Shown: positions 1-10,917, counted from the stretch's first letter. The stretch is 64,000 bases of DNA from Oreohelix idahoensis (GCA_024509875.1 JAMPIV010012245.1:186001-250000), one strand, 5' to 3'. Program-made: numbers and translations. The notes: generated by a model from the letters alone, not told the origin.

Positions 1-1223
1 GCGAAGTGCATTCTTTGACTCCATGAATGCGACCGATGATGAGGTCAGCGATCGGATTCGGAAGAAGACATGCGTGTACATCTCCTGTAAAGAAAGGAGT
101 AGCAATCCTAATGATAGCAGTAGAGTATTTCTCTAATGTGCCGCCAAATGTTACACATTTGACTACTTGTCCAGTGGCACGGGAAGGATCTACGAGTGAC
201 TGCCTAACACCAATTGTGGTGCATCCAGAATCAAATAGCACGGAGACTGGATTGTTATTTACTAAACCCTTATGTAAGACAAGAGAACCTCTTCCATCAT
301 GCGCGACTGATGCAGGAAGAGCAGGAAGAGGATGGCCGCAGCTTAAAGTAGACACTGTGGTTGGCTCAAATAATGTTTTGCATTGGGGGCACTGAGATGC
401 TCTCCCAAAATCAAAAGCGGAACATGCCATATTACTAGCGTCATTATTATCTTTACTCTGTTTATAGGCTTCATGAGACTCTTGCTGTGCAGAGTTTGCC
501 TGAAAATGTGGTTTATGTCTTCTGTTTTGAGATCTACCTCGGTTATTATTACCTCTGTAGTTATTGTTACCTCTATTGTAACCCCTATTTGGGTTTGAGT
601 CATAGTTCTCTTGGTTACCATTATCATATTCATTATAATGAGTATCTCTGTAATTATGATCTTGTTGACTCCAAGACGGATAACTCGGATAGTTTCTATA
701 ATTACTTCCTCTACGGAAATTCCTATAATTGTGACCACCCCTGTGTCGAGAGCTATCAGCTCGTCTCCAGTTCTTCGACGAAGAACCCTGAAATGATTGG
801 TTACCTTGGTTTTGATAACTATTATGGTTACCTTTTTTTTCAAATCTGTTTTGAGGTCCCTGAAATCTGTGTGAATAATTGGGATTGTATGGTGTTGCTG
901 AAGCAACTGGCATACTCTCCTTAATCTTAGTGTTGCCAAAAGTCACGTCGGGGTGTGCAGTGACATATTGGGAACAATATTCTTCCATTTCCTTTAGTGA
1001 TTTGGGTTTACGCTCATGTATAAATTCAAGGAATGGTTTGTTAACACATGACATAATCTTATCTCTGAGCAACAAATCCATAAGTCCTTCATAAGTTTTT
1101 TCTGTTTTGGAAAGCTCAATCCAGCGATCAACTGTGAGACGTGCCTTTGCAATGAATTCTGAGAATTCTACACCTGTCTCAGGCACCATCGTCTTAAACA
1201 AAAGGCGATAGCCTTCCTCACTT
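1..1223 (-). CDS. Gag C-terminal part, atypical nucleocapsid and start of retropepsin (partial)
   Basis: An open minus-strand frame runs from about 1223 off the window at base 1, about 400 codons. The first ~100 residues continue the capsid. About 125 residues rich in Asn, Arg, Gly, Tyr and Ser follow (RGYNRGNNNYRGNNNRGR, about 550-600), which suits RNA binding. Then comes CPQC followed 13 residues later by CGH, a C-x2-C-x13-C-x-H cluster instead of the usual CCHC knuckle. The next domain has VLFDSGCTTIGV, the D-S/T-G aspartic protease signature, and ends near DLIIGRIHGV, the second conserved strand. Known: retropepsin releases Gag and Pol products in virus-like particles. The match to a gypsy-type pol is firm, the exact clade is not. 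The frame reads no stop where I translated it, but it joins the upstream capsid only through a frameshift. Confidence 0.72.
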
Positions 1224-1508
1224 AGCTGGTATTTTTTTTATCAAAGCCGCCCTAATGACATCATAATTATCCTTATCTGCTTCTCCTACAAGGCATAATC
1301 TAGTCAGAGATTCACCTTTCAAGTTTTCTGCTAATTGGTTAGCATATTGTGATTTATCCACATTATGAGTACGACAAGAACGTTCAAATCTATCCAGCCA
1401 GAATGTAATATCGTCACTGGACTGATTGAACGGTGGCACCTTAACCTTGTAAGTAGAAGTTTTACCATTACCACTAGATGCCTGATTAACATTACTCATA
1501 CTTGTCAA
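1218..1508 (-). pseudogene. Gag capsid-like segment (frameshifted)
   Basis: The 96-codon frame contains VPPFNQSSDDITFWLDRFER and then a helix-rich stretch ending in ALIKK. This resembles the N-terminal capsid region of metazoan Ty3/gypsy Gag, where a phrase of the type PxFxxxDDxxxWLxRFE is common. The frame stops just after an A8 run at 1232-1239. The neighbouring frame continues the same protein to the left, so one base has been gained or lost there. A separate protein of this size is unlikely. Confidence 0.65.
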
Positions 1509-1613
1509 TCTTAATTTCTCTAACTCAAATTCATGTTCTCTTATTGCTTTTTTTTTCTTCAGCTTCTCTGTCTAGTCTTTTTTGTTCAGTTTCTCTGTCT
1601 ATTTTTTTTTGTT

Positions 1614-1961
1614 CTAGCAGCAGCAGCTTCTCTGTCTAATCTTTTTGTTCTGCAGCAGCTTCATCTTTTCTTTTTTTCTTTTTTCCATTTCCATCTGGAA
1701 TCTTTTTTCCTCAGTCTGTATCTGCAATTTCTTTAGTTCAGCAGCAGCAGTAGCTTCTAATTTTTTCTCTTCAGCTTCTCTTTGCAATTTTTTTTCTTCA
1801 GCTAGAGCTTTTCTTTCCTCTGCAGCAGCAGTTTTTCTTTCTTCTGCAGCTAATGCTTTGTCATATTGAGCAATTGCAAATTGTTCTAATTCCATACCAG
1901 TCTTATCAAGGGATTTCCCTTGTGCAATGAAGTATTCTAATGTAGACATGATGTCTAACAA
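1614..1961 (-). pseudogene. Gag N-terminal coiled-coil segment
   Basis: This 115-codon frame starts MLDIMSTLEYFIAQGKSLDK and then becomes almost pure Glu/Ala/Lys/Leu/Gln (AEERKTAAAEERKALAEEKK), a long charged coiled coil. It sits directly before the capsid piece on the same strand and fits the amino end of the Gag of that element. The frame is lost in T-rich runs at 1545-1625, which separate it from the capsid segment. I chose the start at 1961 because it is ATG and nothing recognisable lies upstream. Function: presumably Gag self-assembly, inferred. Confidence 0.55.
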
Positions 1962-4860
1962 TAATACTAATTACCTGAAACAATAATAATACCACAAGTT
2001 CTTAATGACTTGATTAATCAGTACACTATCTCAATCTCAGTGGGTCACAAGCCTTAATAAGGTCTTGTATAATTTCTTGTATACCAGTAATAATAATAAA
2101 GTACTGTTTTATACCATAATCCAAGTGCAGTGCACAAGCAATAGTGTCTTATGAAATATACCTATATAAAACATATGTCAACCAACAGCATACATAAAGC
2201 ACAAATAAGACTGACAATATGAAAACATTTGCAGAAATCAACTAAATCAAATAAGGAAATCAATGAAAATAATCACCGAATCTGCAAGGAATAACAACAC
2301 AAATGACGTCACAGTGTATATAAATATAAATTGTGTATACAACTAAATAACAGGAAAGGGGAGACCTACAAATACAAACAAATCGAACAAAACTAAAGAA
2401 CAGAAAAATATTACAAAAATAATGATGGGTACAGGTCGTCACAGCTAACACAAATAGCAACTAGTTGTTGCAAGCAAATTTCCAATTAAGGAAATTGCAC
2501 CTAAAGAAAACGCCCACAACGGACCCTCTATGACGTGGGATATTCTGTTGTGAGGACACCGCCCAACCTAAACACAACCCGCTGACATATAAACTAATAT
2601 ACTATACAAATAAATAACATATAACATATAATCATAAATGCATATATCACGTGTGTAATATATAAAGCACTGTGTTGCAGATAGGATGCTCAGTTATACA
2701 TTAAATAATGAAATGTGTTGGAAAGAGTTTCAGTTCATAAATATAATGGCACAGTTTCTGAATAAACAAAGTAAACTGCCACTTTAATCAATACTAGATT
2801 TTTGATTTAATCTATTACAATGTTCAACAATATTAGTATCAGAAGGTCCAACGATGAAATTTACGCACTTATGTTCAACAATACTGCAACAATAGAACAG
2901 TTTATGGCCTTCAAAGTATCATCTCTGTACTGTGAAACTCTGTAATGTCTAAGCGTAAAAATGTCAACAACGCTGACCTAGATACTGCATTCACTTGATA
3001 GGTCACGTGACAAAGTGTTGATAAAGAGCAAACTAATACTGCAAGTGTGTCGTATCAGCCACAGGAAACGGTCTGGTATCGGTAGTCTGTTGACTTCTCA
3101 ACTTCTGCGAGGTCAAACCCAGAAAGCTGGTCCACCAATGTTAAATACTCTCTTTTTGTTGAATTCCACCAGAGTTAAATGCTGTTTCTATATATACGGT
3201 TGAATGGTGTATAGATATGAAGTTGTATTGCTCCTTGTTCACACTGACATCAACTATTTACAGGACCACAGTGTTAAGAGGTATGGTGGTCTGTGGAAGC
3301 TCCAATGTTAAAGACTTGTTGTTGGCCCCAGCGTTGCTCGTCAGAGTGGTTGTTAGGAATAGGAATATCAACTCGACCTACGCAGTGGTGTGTAGACATA
3401 GAGTGAGAGTATAATACGCGAATGATGAAAGAGTTCGAAGAGTTGATAAATGTTCTTTTTCTCACTCATGTATGGCTGGAAGTCATCGACGCCAACTGCT
3501 GTGTACTTTTTGTTACAGTTTAATTGGACGTACACATTCGACAGCACGGATACAGTGACAAATCACAGGTTGGCATAATACATCATGGTACAATTGATAA
3601 ATGGTCTTGCAATGATACATGGGCACTCGTTGCATAATAGCACAATGGAATGTCAGTAGACAAGCACTCAGTATTGCCCATATATATATCATCTGAGTTT
3701 ACTGACAAAGCACGTCAGTCTATAAACAATATTCAAGATGGCTTCTAGACCTAACCTCGTCTAGCGAAGATTCCTTTAAATAATGTTCAGCACATATTTT
3801 TCATGTAATCATATTGAACCGCTAGTAATGGGTTCTCATCTGTAGCAGTGATCTCTGGACTCATCAAGCGATAGTACGGGGCATCCCTTTTCTCTTCTTG
3901 AAAGTCACAAAATATTTGGATACAAGATGGCTGCTGTCGTGAGCTGTCACTCACTTTAGGATACAAACTGGAATCTGTATCAAAGTTAATCCTACATTAA
4001 ATGTTCTCATTGCTCTGTAGATTCTATCATGATGCAATGGACTTCAACATACAATATGGTGCTGCTAGAAATGAATGACATCTTCATCTAGTTAAATATT
4101 CCCTCAGACGTACAAATCGTGCGTCTGCTTATCGAAAACGATGGCTTCGTAAGAGAGTTCATAAGAAGTGCTTTTGTTACCTTGGTATCAGAAATATGAT
4201 TCTGCCATTCCTTGGCAATAAGAATAAACACTGGGGTAAAGCATACACGATAGGTCTAGACGACTATCACTTTCCCCTACACATATATCGATCACTTTTT
4301 CCGGCGACAAGCCGATACAGAAAAACACGACAGCCCCCCATCATCAGGGCGAAGCCAAAAATCACACCTCTCTAGCCACACATCCGCTGAACAGCCTTTG
4401 ACCTTTCTAGCGACAAAGAACATATAGTTCGACTTAGATATGTAAAGATATACAGATATAAGACAGACTCGTCCTACCTAGACAAACACTACACATAAAT
4501 TCAGGCCATAGATATACTGAAGCAAGAACAATCTATTTCTACCCAAACAAAGAATAAATCGCAGTAAAACTGGATTCATCCGCGGAGTTCGATCTGAAAC
4601 TCCTTTCAAGGGAAGTAACTCAATAATGACTTTTCCCTAAGCACTAAAAAGTATCTATTTTGTTTACAAAATATTTGCGAACATAACAAGCATACAAATG
4701 TATTATATTGCAGGATATCAAAGAGTGCACCAATTGCAATGACATAACATCTTGGAGGAGATTATAATGTTAGATCTGTGAAGTACAGTAGTAAGTTTGT
4801 AAACATGACAGGCGAAACGTAAGAAGCAAGACCTTATACGGTCATGCAAGACAAGCAGAT
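1962..4860. other. AT-rich non-coding DNA, no supported gene
   Basis: No protein family or RNA gene was recognised. Short open frames here look random. The part next to Gag may be the untranslated leader or LTR of the element at 1-1961. Phrases of the type CCA..GTTAAA recur at 3131, 3166 and 3302, but no matching second LTR is in the window. Confidence 0.5.
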
Positions 4861-4899
4861 GAAATTGGTAAATGACATGTAAAGAAAATATCTTGTGTG

Positions 4900-5480
4900 T
4901 GATGCAGAATATTCTTGTAGTGGTTTTTGATGTTATTGTATGGTTGTTATGGTACCTAGTGTACTGGATGAGGTCAGCTGTGAAGGCTCCTGAGATAAAA
5001 GTTTATGTGAGTTACAGAAGGCCCTTCTGCTACCACTTACGACCTCAAACAGACCTATTCTACTATTATGAATGTAAGCTACGTTAAAAGTCTACGGTAC
5101 TGAAATGTAATGTGTAGGTAATAAATACACAGACACACACATGTAATTAATAAGTCTAATAATAATAATAATCTCTATGATACACTGAACTAACACTGGC
5201 TGTTATAGTTTAAGTTTGAAAATTTTTTTAAAATTTATTAGTCCTGAACCAATTGTTTCTTTTGGTCAGAACATATGAAATGATATGTATTTATCAATAA
5301 AATGCATATATATATTGCATAATCAAATGAAATTTTTGTACATAGGTCTATTATTACAATGGTTAATATTAATATCTACAATGTCTTGGGAAAAACTAGC
5401 ACTGGATGTTTAGTAGGGGTGGCGTCATCATGCCCAATCTATGGTTACAAAGTTCAGTGTCCTGGACATATGGACTGATG
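4900..5480. repeat. Dispersed repeat R1, copy a
   Basis: The stretch aligns by eye to 11100-11690. Shared phrases include TAGTGTACTG, TCAGCTGTGAAGG, TGCTACCAC and CTACGTTAAA in the same order and spacing, with substitutions and small indels (about two-thirds identity where compared). No coding capacity was seen. Element class unknown. Confidence 0.5.
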
Positions 5481-7500
5481 TTAAAGTTTATATAACAAGA
5501 TTTTATTTCCTCATTGATGGTGGGCATAGTTAATGAATCTCCAGCAGGCCAGGTTTGCACTTATCTGGCCTGTGACGATGTAGTACAGAATTCTTGTGGC
5601 CCACTCCTCTCAGTAGCTGGAGTAAAATGTTAGGCTGCACAGACACCCGCTTTTGTACTTCTACAAAAGCAATCTGGCACAATCGTAGTGCCAGATCAGA
5701 AACTCTGAAACAAAATTTGTGCCATGTGTCAACACTCTGTTTACTGCGCCACTCTTACACACAACACCACAAAACAACATTACACAGATTGGGTCAGATC
5801 TCTCTGACCAACTTAGCACATCTCACCCAGTTGTTTTCAATTAGTACCAGTTTCCCAAGACTGCATTGCATCCGAAATATGTTCAATAGTTTCCTCTCTC
5901 AATCAATAAGGTGGGTGATATGTTCCCACTGATCTCAATTATAGATCCTCCTTCCATAGTCTTAGATAGGTTTTCATATATTATTTGTTTGTCTCTAGGC
6001 CCTGGACTGCTGCTGGGGACCTAGAGCAAGCACTCACTTGTCGTAATCATTTTTCATGATATGGCAGTATCAATCACTCAAAATATTAAAATAAACAAGA
6101 TAAATGCTTTTTCCCTTACCACAATTCAGAATTGAGAACACAGTTACTTAGTATTAGCAAAACTCAGCTGAGCTGCTGGCTAGATTAGGGCGTCCCACTG
6201 ATTTTTATTTAATAATTCCGGGAAATCACCTCTAGCAGTAACGTACTGTGTCAATGGACAGTCTTCTTTAAAATGGCACAAACGTGCGTCTCTCATTCAA
6301 TAATATAAATACTTCTGTCCAATCAACGGACTTCCCCTCTAACTTTTTCAAATATTCAAACTAAAAGTCAAATTTCAGTCCAGTCTCAGTCTAGTATGTA
6401 GTATTTTTCCCAAAATTACACTTGTTTTTTGGACTAACTACATGTAAAAACTACACGAACCTGCCCCACTAAGTTATTTTTAGCTGCTATCCTCCGACTT
6501 TGCCCCTCTAGTTCATTGCAGTTTGATTTTTGCATTTTTAGGCTCAAGGACGCCAAAAATGTAACTTTAGTGAAAATATGCACAAAAAACTGTTCGCTAG
6601 TCTGATTTGAACAATACAGTCTTTCGTCAATATCTTCCGTGTTATCTGTCCGTCTGTGTAATTAAAAGTATATTATTTGTCAGCTTAAGATGGGCTATCA
6701 AACTAGCTAGGTTTTATTTTCATAAACTTATTATTAAAGAAAAACCTACTTTTCTCAAGGTTATTTTTTGAAATTTGTTTTTGAACCTTCGGGTGTGGCG
6801 TTTGCCGCTATATTCAAATTAAAACGACTAATTACGGTAAAACGTCCAAGATACGACTGTTTCTAACAAGAGCTAAGGTCGTTTTTTTTACCAATTCCTT
6901 ACATTGTGTCAACTAGTGGCGTGATTTTTCCTTTAAACTACAAATTGCGTCTTTTTGCCTTTTTAGATTCAAACACGTGTTCAGACCGTCATAATTTTTT
7001 GTTTCTTTTATCTCCGTTTCCCTCCCGTCTAAAAGGGTAAACCGTTTAGTCTGCATGTTCCAACTAGTTAGTTTCAATGGCGGTAGAAAGCGCTGGCGTA
7101 GGTGAAGAAGCCTCGGCATATCTTGCCTATTTTTTTTAATCCCTACGTGTTATTTTACCCGTTATCTTTATAATTGGAGATATTTTAACGTTGTATCACT
7201 GTATTTTTCACCACAAATCTATAGATGATGGTAAAAGGGGAAGGGGGGGGGGGAAATCTCTACCAATATCAGACACTAATTCGTGGTTGGAATGGTATGG
7301 AAGTGCTAACATAAATCACTTCTAATTGGAGCTTTTTTTCAACGAAACCACATGGATGTGTGGGAGAAAATGTCCTTTAAAATCTGCAATATTTCTTGAC
7401 TATTGTACTGCATTTCCGTCTCGTCAAAAAGACAGTTCAGTCAGCCAGGATAACGAATATGAATAGGATTCCAACATAAGGATAGGACCAAGTATTAAAG
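5481..7500. other. Unclassified AT-rich DNA
   Basis: No recognised gene. A minus-strand frame around 5530-5750 reads about 75 residues without a stop but matches no family I know. The rest is AT-rich, with short homopolymers such as a G run at 7241-7254. Confidence 0.45.
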
Positions 7501-7512
7501 GATCTTCTGATA

Positions 7513-7795
7513 TTAGGCAGAAAGAAGATCGACTAAAGTGCTGGAACTTGCATACATAATGGTCTTCAGCAAAGTGTTATGTCTTTTTATATGGCCAAAA
7601 TATTTTAGATGTCTAATTTTGTTCTCCTGTGTTAATTTTCTGTTGATTCCTAACATGTCTAAGACCTCTTTATTTGTTTTCTTCTCTTTCCATGAGATGC
7701 ACCCCACTCTTCAAAATATCCATATATCAAGGGCCTCATTCGTTTCTTCCACTTGCTTATCCATTGTCATTGTTTGTGCACCATATAATAATGAA
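7513..7795 (-). pseudogene. RTE/BovB-like LINE reverse transcriptase, C-terminal scrap
   Basis: On the minus strand the frames read [16 protein letters not shown], then after one stop ISWKEKKTNKEVLDMLGI and IRHLKYFGHIKRHNTLLKT. The order LLYGxxTWT, then ISWxxxxTNxEVL, then LxYFGHIxRH is the standard C-terminal end of RTE-type LINE ORF2 proteins. Only about 90 residues remain and a stop (after WIF) interrupts them. The 5' side runs straight into the TA-rich microsatellite at 7796. This is a dead 5'-truncated copy. Confidence 0.75.
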
Positions 7796-7842
7796 GAATA
7801 TATATATATATATGTATATATATGTATATGTATATGTGTATG

Positions 7843-7875
<33 letters not shown>

Positions 7876-7976
7876 CCATACATATACATACATATACATC
7901 CATATACATATACATAGTATTGTGCACCATATAATATATATATATATATAATAAATAAGATATATATACATATACA

Positions 7977-8014
<38 letters not shown>

Positions 8015-8052
8015 TGTATATGTATATGTGTATGTATATGTATATATATATA
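7796..8052. repeat. TA/TATATG microsatellite with internal duplication
   Basis: Two similar blocks of alternating TA, TG and CA (about 7797-7874 and 7940-8052) are separated by a copy of the 16-bp phrase TGTGCACCATATAATA, which also stands at the left border (7778). The duplication therefore included the edge of the adjacent LINE fragment. The open frames of Tyr/Ile codons here are an artefact of the repeat. Confidence 0.85.
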
Positions 8053-8118
8053 TCGCCAGGGCCGCCGGGATCCGCTCTGCACAGAGCGCTGTCTCCCTCC
8101 CCGCGCAGTTCGGACATT
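8053..8118 (+). other. GC-rich leader, possible rDNA external transcribed spacer
   Basis: These 66 bases are far more GC-rich than the surroundings and end exactly where 18S rRNA-like sequence begins. Position alone suggests the 3' end of a 5' external transcribed spacer. I cannot confirm that from sequence, since spacers are not conserved. Confidence 0.35.
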
Positions 8119-8212
8119 TATCTGGTTGATCCTGCCAGTAGTCATATGCTTGTCTCAAAGATTAAGCCATGCATGTCTAAATCAGTCGAGGTTGTCTACA
8201 GCTAATACATGC
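8119..8212 (+). rRNA. 18S rRNA 5' end, short deleted fragment (pseudogene)
   Basis: Bases 8119-8180 read TATCTGGTTGATCCTGCCAG and continue through AGTCATATGCTTGTCTCAAA and GCCATGCATGTCTAA. This is the universal start of eukaryotic small-subunit rRNA. After TCTAA the next ~80-100 bases of a normal 18S are missing. A few islands remain (ATCAGT, then GCTAATACATGC at 8201-8212, a downstream 18S phrase), after which the 81-bp repeat starts. It cannot be a functional rRNA. It is a fragment joined to unrelated repeats, either a relict of an rDNA insertion or part of a mobile repeat that captured an rDNA end. Confidence 0.9.
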
Positions 8213-8221
8213 TTGCATGTC

Positions 8222-8545
8222 TCAAAATGTCCGGCGTTTATGCAAACCCTCTGCTCTCGAGGCGTCTGTATCCTTTATATGGTCAGTTATGACTGGAAGG
8301 ACGCGAAATGTCCGGCATTTCCACAGACCCTCTGCTCTCGAGGCGTCTGTATCCTTTATATGGTCAGTTATGACTGGAAGGACGTGAAATGTCCGGCATT
8401 TCTGCAGACCCTCTGCTCTTGAGGCGTCTGTATCCTTTATATGGTCGGTTATGACTGGAAGGACGTGAAATGTCCGGCATTTCTGCAGACCCTCGGTTCT
8501 CGAGGCGTCTGCATCCCTTATATAGTCACAAATGACCAAATTCAA
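8222..8545. repeat. 81-bp tandem repeat, about 4 copies
   Basis: The phrase AAATGTCCGGC starts at 8225, 8306, 8387 and 8468, giving an exact 81-bp period. Each unit carries CTCGAGGCGTCTGTATCC and GGTCAGTTATGACTGGAAGG with few changes. Since 81 is a multiple of three, a 113-codon minus-strand frame stays open with a 27-residue repeat. I regard this as incidental. The last half-copy decays after 8520, and a diverged echo (GGCCAGTAACGACTGGAAGG) stands at 8728. Confidence 0.92.
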
Positions 8546-8772
8546 AGATGGATTAGAGTGCAAGTTCCGTATCCTACTAGTGACAGGCGGTTGCTACTGG
8601 TGTCAGACTGTATCGGCTAGCCCGTTCCTCTGACGTCCAGGCCGGGTTTTGCTGCATGGGCAACAGCTCGATCTACAATTGCCCAACCTCGTGCCACCGA
8701 AAGTTATTTCGGGAGGTACGCTCCTATGGCCAGTAACGACTGGAAGGGAAGATAACAATATATATATATATA

Positions 8773-9010
8773 CAGGTTTCCTAAAAGTTACTATGCAGTA
8801 AAGTACCTCGTACAACGTTGCAGTACCACGCAGCAGTTTCTCAGCGGATGTTGAAAATGTCCACCATGGGCCTCAAGACATGTCTGAACACATGTTTCTT
8901 CTTCATATTGTCGAAGACATTCTGCAGGGTAGAACGGACAACTCTCACATCAGAACCGCTAGTCTAGTCTGCCGTATATTCAAGTGCATAGTAACTTTTA
9001 GGACACCCAG
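8773..9010. mobile_element. 238-bp MITE, Tc1/mariner-like, TA target duplication
   Basis: The left end (8773 onward, after TA) reads CAGGTTTCCTAAAAGTTACT. The right end, reverse-complemented, reads CTGGGTGTCCTAAAAGTTAC. The inverted repeats agree over about 28 bases with four mismatches, and TA flanks both sides. The size, lack of an open frame and TA duplication fit a miniature non-autonomous Tc1/mariner-type element. No parent copy with the same ends is in the window. Confidence 0.78.
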
Positions 9011-9117
9011 TATATATAATTTGATGATTCTCAGTTTTAATTTGTGAGTTAATTGTTTAGATTGTAGAATTTGTTCGTGTTATTGAATAAAGCGTTGACC
9101 ATTCCTATTCTCTTCAT

Positions 9118-9239
9118 ACTACTTACTTAATCGTTCCTCTTTTACCGTGAGGTGCAGAGGTTTGGAAGAGACAGCGCCATCCTATCGGCTGTCTTCCTCC
9201 TGGCCTGGTTCCATTCTAATCCTCGGTCCTTCAGAGATT
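9118..9239 (-). mobile_element. LINE family A, 3' end only
   Basis: The sequence matches the 3' untranslated ends at 50370-50475 and 61453-61580 (shared, minus strand: GAACCAGGCCAGGAGGAAGA, and CAAACCTCTGCACCTCACGG with one change). The left edge is the TAAGT-type tail. The flanks carry TCTTCAT at 9111-9117 and 9240-9246, a probable 7-bp target-site duplication. This is a strongly 5'-truncated insertion. Confidence 0.8.
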
Positions 9240-9246
9240 TCTTCAT

Positions 9247-9905
9247 GATTTCTGCAAAGACCACAGATTCACAACAATGAGATAGAAAGTAAAATTACAA
9301 AATACATTTAAAATGTTAACCTGTAAACGTAAAAGATGTAACAGTGTAAAGTTCCTTTAAAATTTGAACCAGAAAGAGCAGTGCACGGAAAAAAATAATT
9401 TATTACGATGAAATATTGATATTGCTACAAGCAAATACACCAGTACACTTGCACACACATCAAAATGATTTATATCGAACAACCGGAAACTTGACTCTTT
9501 CCCTCAATGACAATTTATGCTGCTGGCCGAAGGAATAAACAGCACGGCCGTTAAAGCCGGCTGCGAAATATCGCCTGCCGGTTTGAAAATATGTGTTTAT
9601 GTGTAGCTATGGCAACATAATTTTTCTATCTGGGAAAGTTGACGCTGAAAAATTGCCTTGTTATACGCGTTTTTCACAAGGTTAAACATTAATTTCTGGC
9701 GGAAATGCAAAACAAAGAGTGACAACTCGCAACCACTTTGATACACTGATATTAACTTAACAATAATGATCAACTAATTCGCAATTTTGTGTCGGAGTAC
9801 TTCTGATTTAGGAAAGATCGATCATTTATTGAAATATAATACTTTATCATTTTAATCTAAGTGAATGAAACCCGTATTTAGAATTTCATGTGATTTCTCA
9901 GCGAG
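9247..9905. other. Unclassified non-coding DNA
   Basis: No recognised gene, RNA or repeat. The composition is AT-rich and unremarkable. Confidence 0.5.
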
Positions 9906-9907
9906 GT

Positions 9908-10727
9908 CTTTTTTTCTTCACTGTGATCTTCTCCTTCTTCACTGTGATCTTCTCCTTCTTCACTGTGATCTTCTCCTTCTTCACTGTGATCTTCTCCTTC
10001 TTCACTGTGATCTTCTCCTTCTTCACTGTGATCTTCTCCTTCTTCACTGTGATCTTCTCCTTCTTCACTGTGATCTTCTCCTTCTTCACTGTGATCTTCT
10101 CCTCTTCACTGTGATCTTCTCCTTCTTCACTGTGATCTTCTCCTTCTTCACTGTGATCTTCTCCTTCTTCACTGTGATCTTCTCCTCCTTCACTGTGATC
10201 TTCTCCTTCTTCACTGTGATCTTCTCCTTCTTCACTGTGATCTTCTCCTTCTTCACTGTGATCTTCTCCTTCTTCACTGTGATCTTCTCCTTCTTCACTG
10301 TGATCTTCTCCTTCTTCACTGTGATCTTCTCCTTCTTCACTGTGATCTTCTCCTTCTTCACTGTGATCTTCTCCTTCTTCACTGTGATCTTCTCCTTCTT
10401 CACTGTGATCTTCTCCTTCTTCACTGTGATCTTCTCCTTCTTCACTGTGATCTTCTCCTTCTTCACTGTGATCTTCTCCTTCTTCACTGTGATCTTCTCC
10501 TTCTTCCTGTGATTTCTTCACTGTGATCTTCTCCTTCTTCACTGTGATCTTCTCCTTCTTCACTGTGATCTTCTCCTTCTTCACTGTGATCTTCTCCTTC
10601 TTCACTGTGATCTTCTCCTTCTTCACTGTGATCTTCTCCTTCTTCACTGTGATCTTCTCCTTCTTCACTGTGATCTTCTCCTTCTTCACTGTGATCTTCT
10701 CCTCCTTTACTGTGATCTTCTCCTATG
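9908..10727. repeat. 21-bp tandem array, about 39 copies
   Basis: The unit CTTCACTGTGATCTTCTCCT plus one base repeats almost without variation. A 3-bp deletion near 10101 and a broken junction at 10504-10518 are the main interruptions. The period is a multiple of three, so several frames stay open, giving EKITVKK, HSEEGED or FTVIFSF heptads. The near identity of units suggests recent expansion. I do not call a protein. Confidence 0.95.
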
Positions 10728-10756
10728 CATGATTTCTCGTTAGCTTTACTGTTTTC

Positions 10757-10905
10757 ATTTCCTCTTATTCTTCCTCTTCTTCCTCTTAATCTTCTTTTTC
10801 TTCTTCTTCTTCTATTTCTTCTTCTTCTTCCTCTTAATCTTCTTTTTCTTATTCTTCTATTTCTTCTTCTTCTTCTTTTTTCTTCTTCTTCTTCTTCCTT
10901 CTCTG
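10757..10905. repeat. CTT-rich pyrimidine tract
   Basis: Imperfect CTT/TTC trinucleotide repeats with interruptions every 10-30 bases directly follow the 21-bp array. Confidence 0.9.
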
Positions 10906-10917
10906 TGACATTATTGA

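Larger units (their letters stand above)
1..1961 (-). mobile_element. Ty3/gypsy-like LTR retrotransposon, 5' part, cut by window edge
   Basis: Read on the minus strand, this block holds in order a Glu/Lys/Ala-rich coiled-coil Gag N-terminus (1961-1614), a capsid-like segment (1508-1218), a second capsid part with an Asn/Arg/Gly-rich tail (about 1217-430), a Cys/His cluster (about 415-350) and a retropepsin-like domain (about 310-1). The order is that of gag followed by protease. Reverse transcriptase and integrase would lie beyond base 1. The frame is broken at homopolymers (an A8 run, T8 on the plus strand, at 1232-1239, and T-runs at 1545-1610), so this is a decayed copy, or consensus errors sit at those runs. 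I did not find a convincing LTR to the right. Confidence 0.75.

Noticed and set aside
487..924. 145-codon plus frame rich in Tyr/Asn/Ser
   Set aside because: Antisense shadow of the Asn/Arg/Gly-rich Gag region on the minus strand.
3129..3150. LTR end and primer site (CCACCAATGTTAAATAC) for the first gypsy element
   Set aside because: Attractive motif on the right strand, but 1.2 kb from gag, with no second LTR and similar phrases nearby (3166, 3302). Not enough support.
5530..5750. Possible exon on the minus strand (about 75 open codons)
   Set aside because: No family resemblance, no splice or start support. Length is compatible with chance.
8222..8563. CRISPR-like array
   Set aside because: The units are contiguous 81-bp tandem copies without unique spacers, and the DNA is animal nuclear.
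9898..10689. 263-codon Lys/Glu-rich open frame
   Set aside because: Product of a 21-bp tandem array whose period is a multiple of three. Several frames are open equally.
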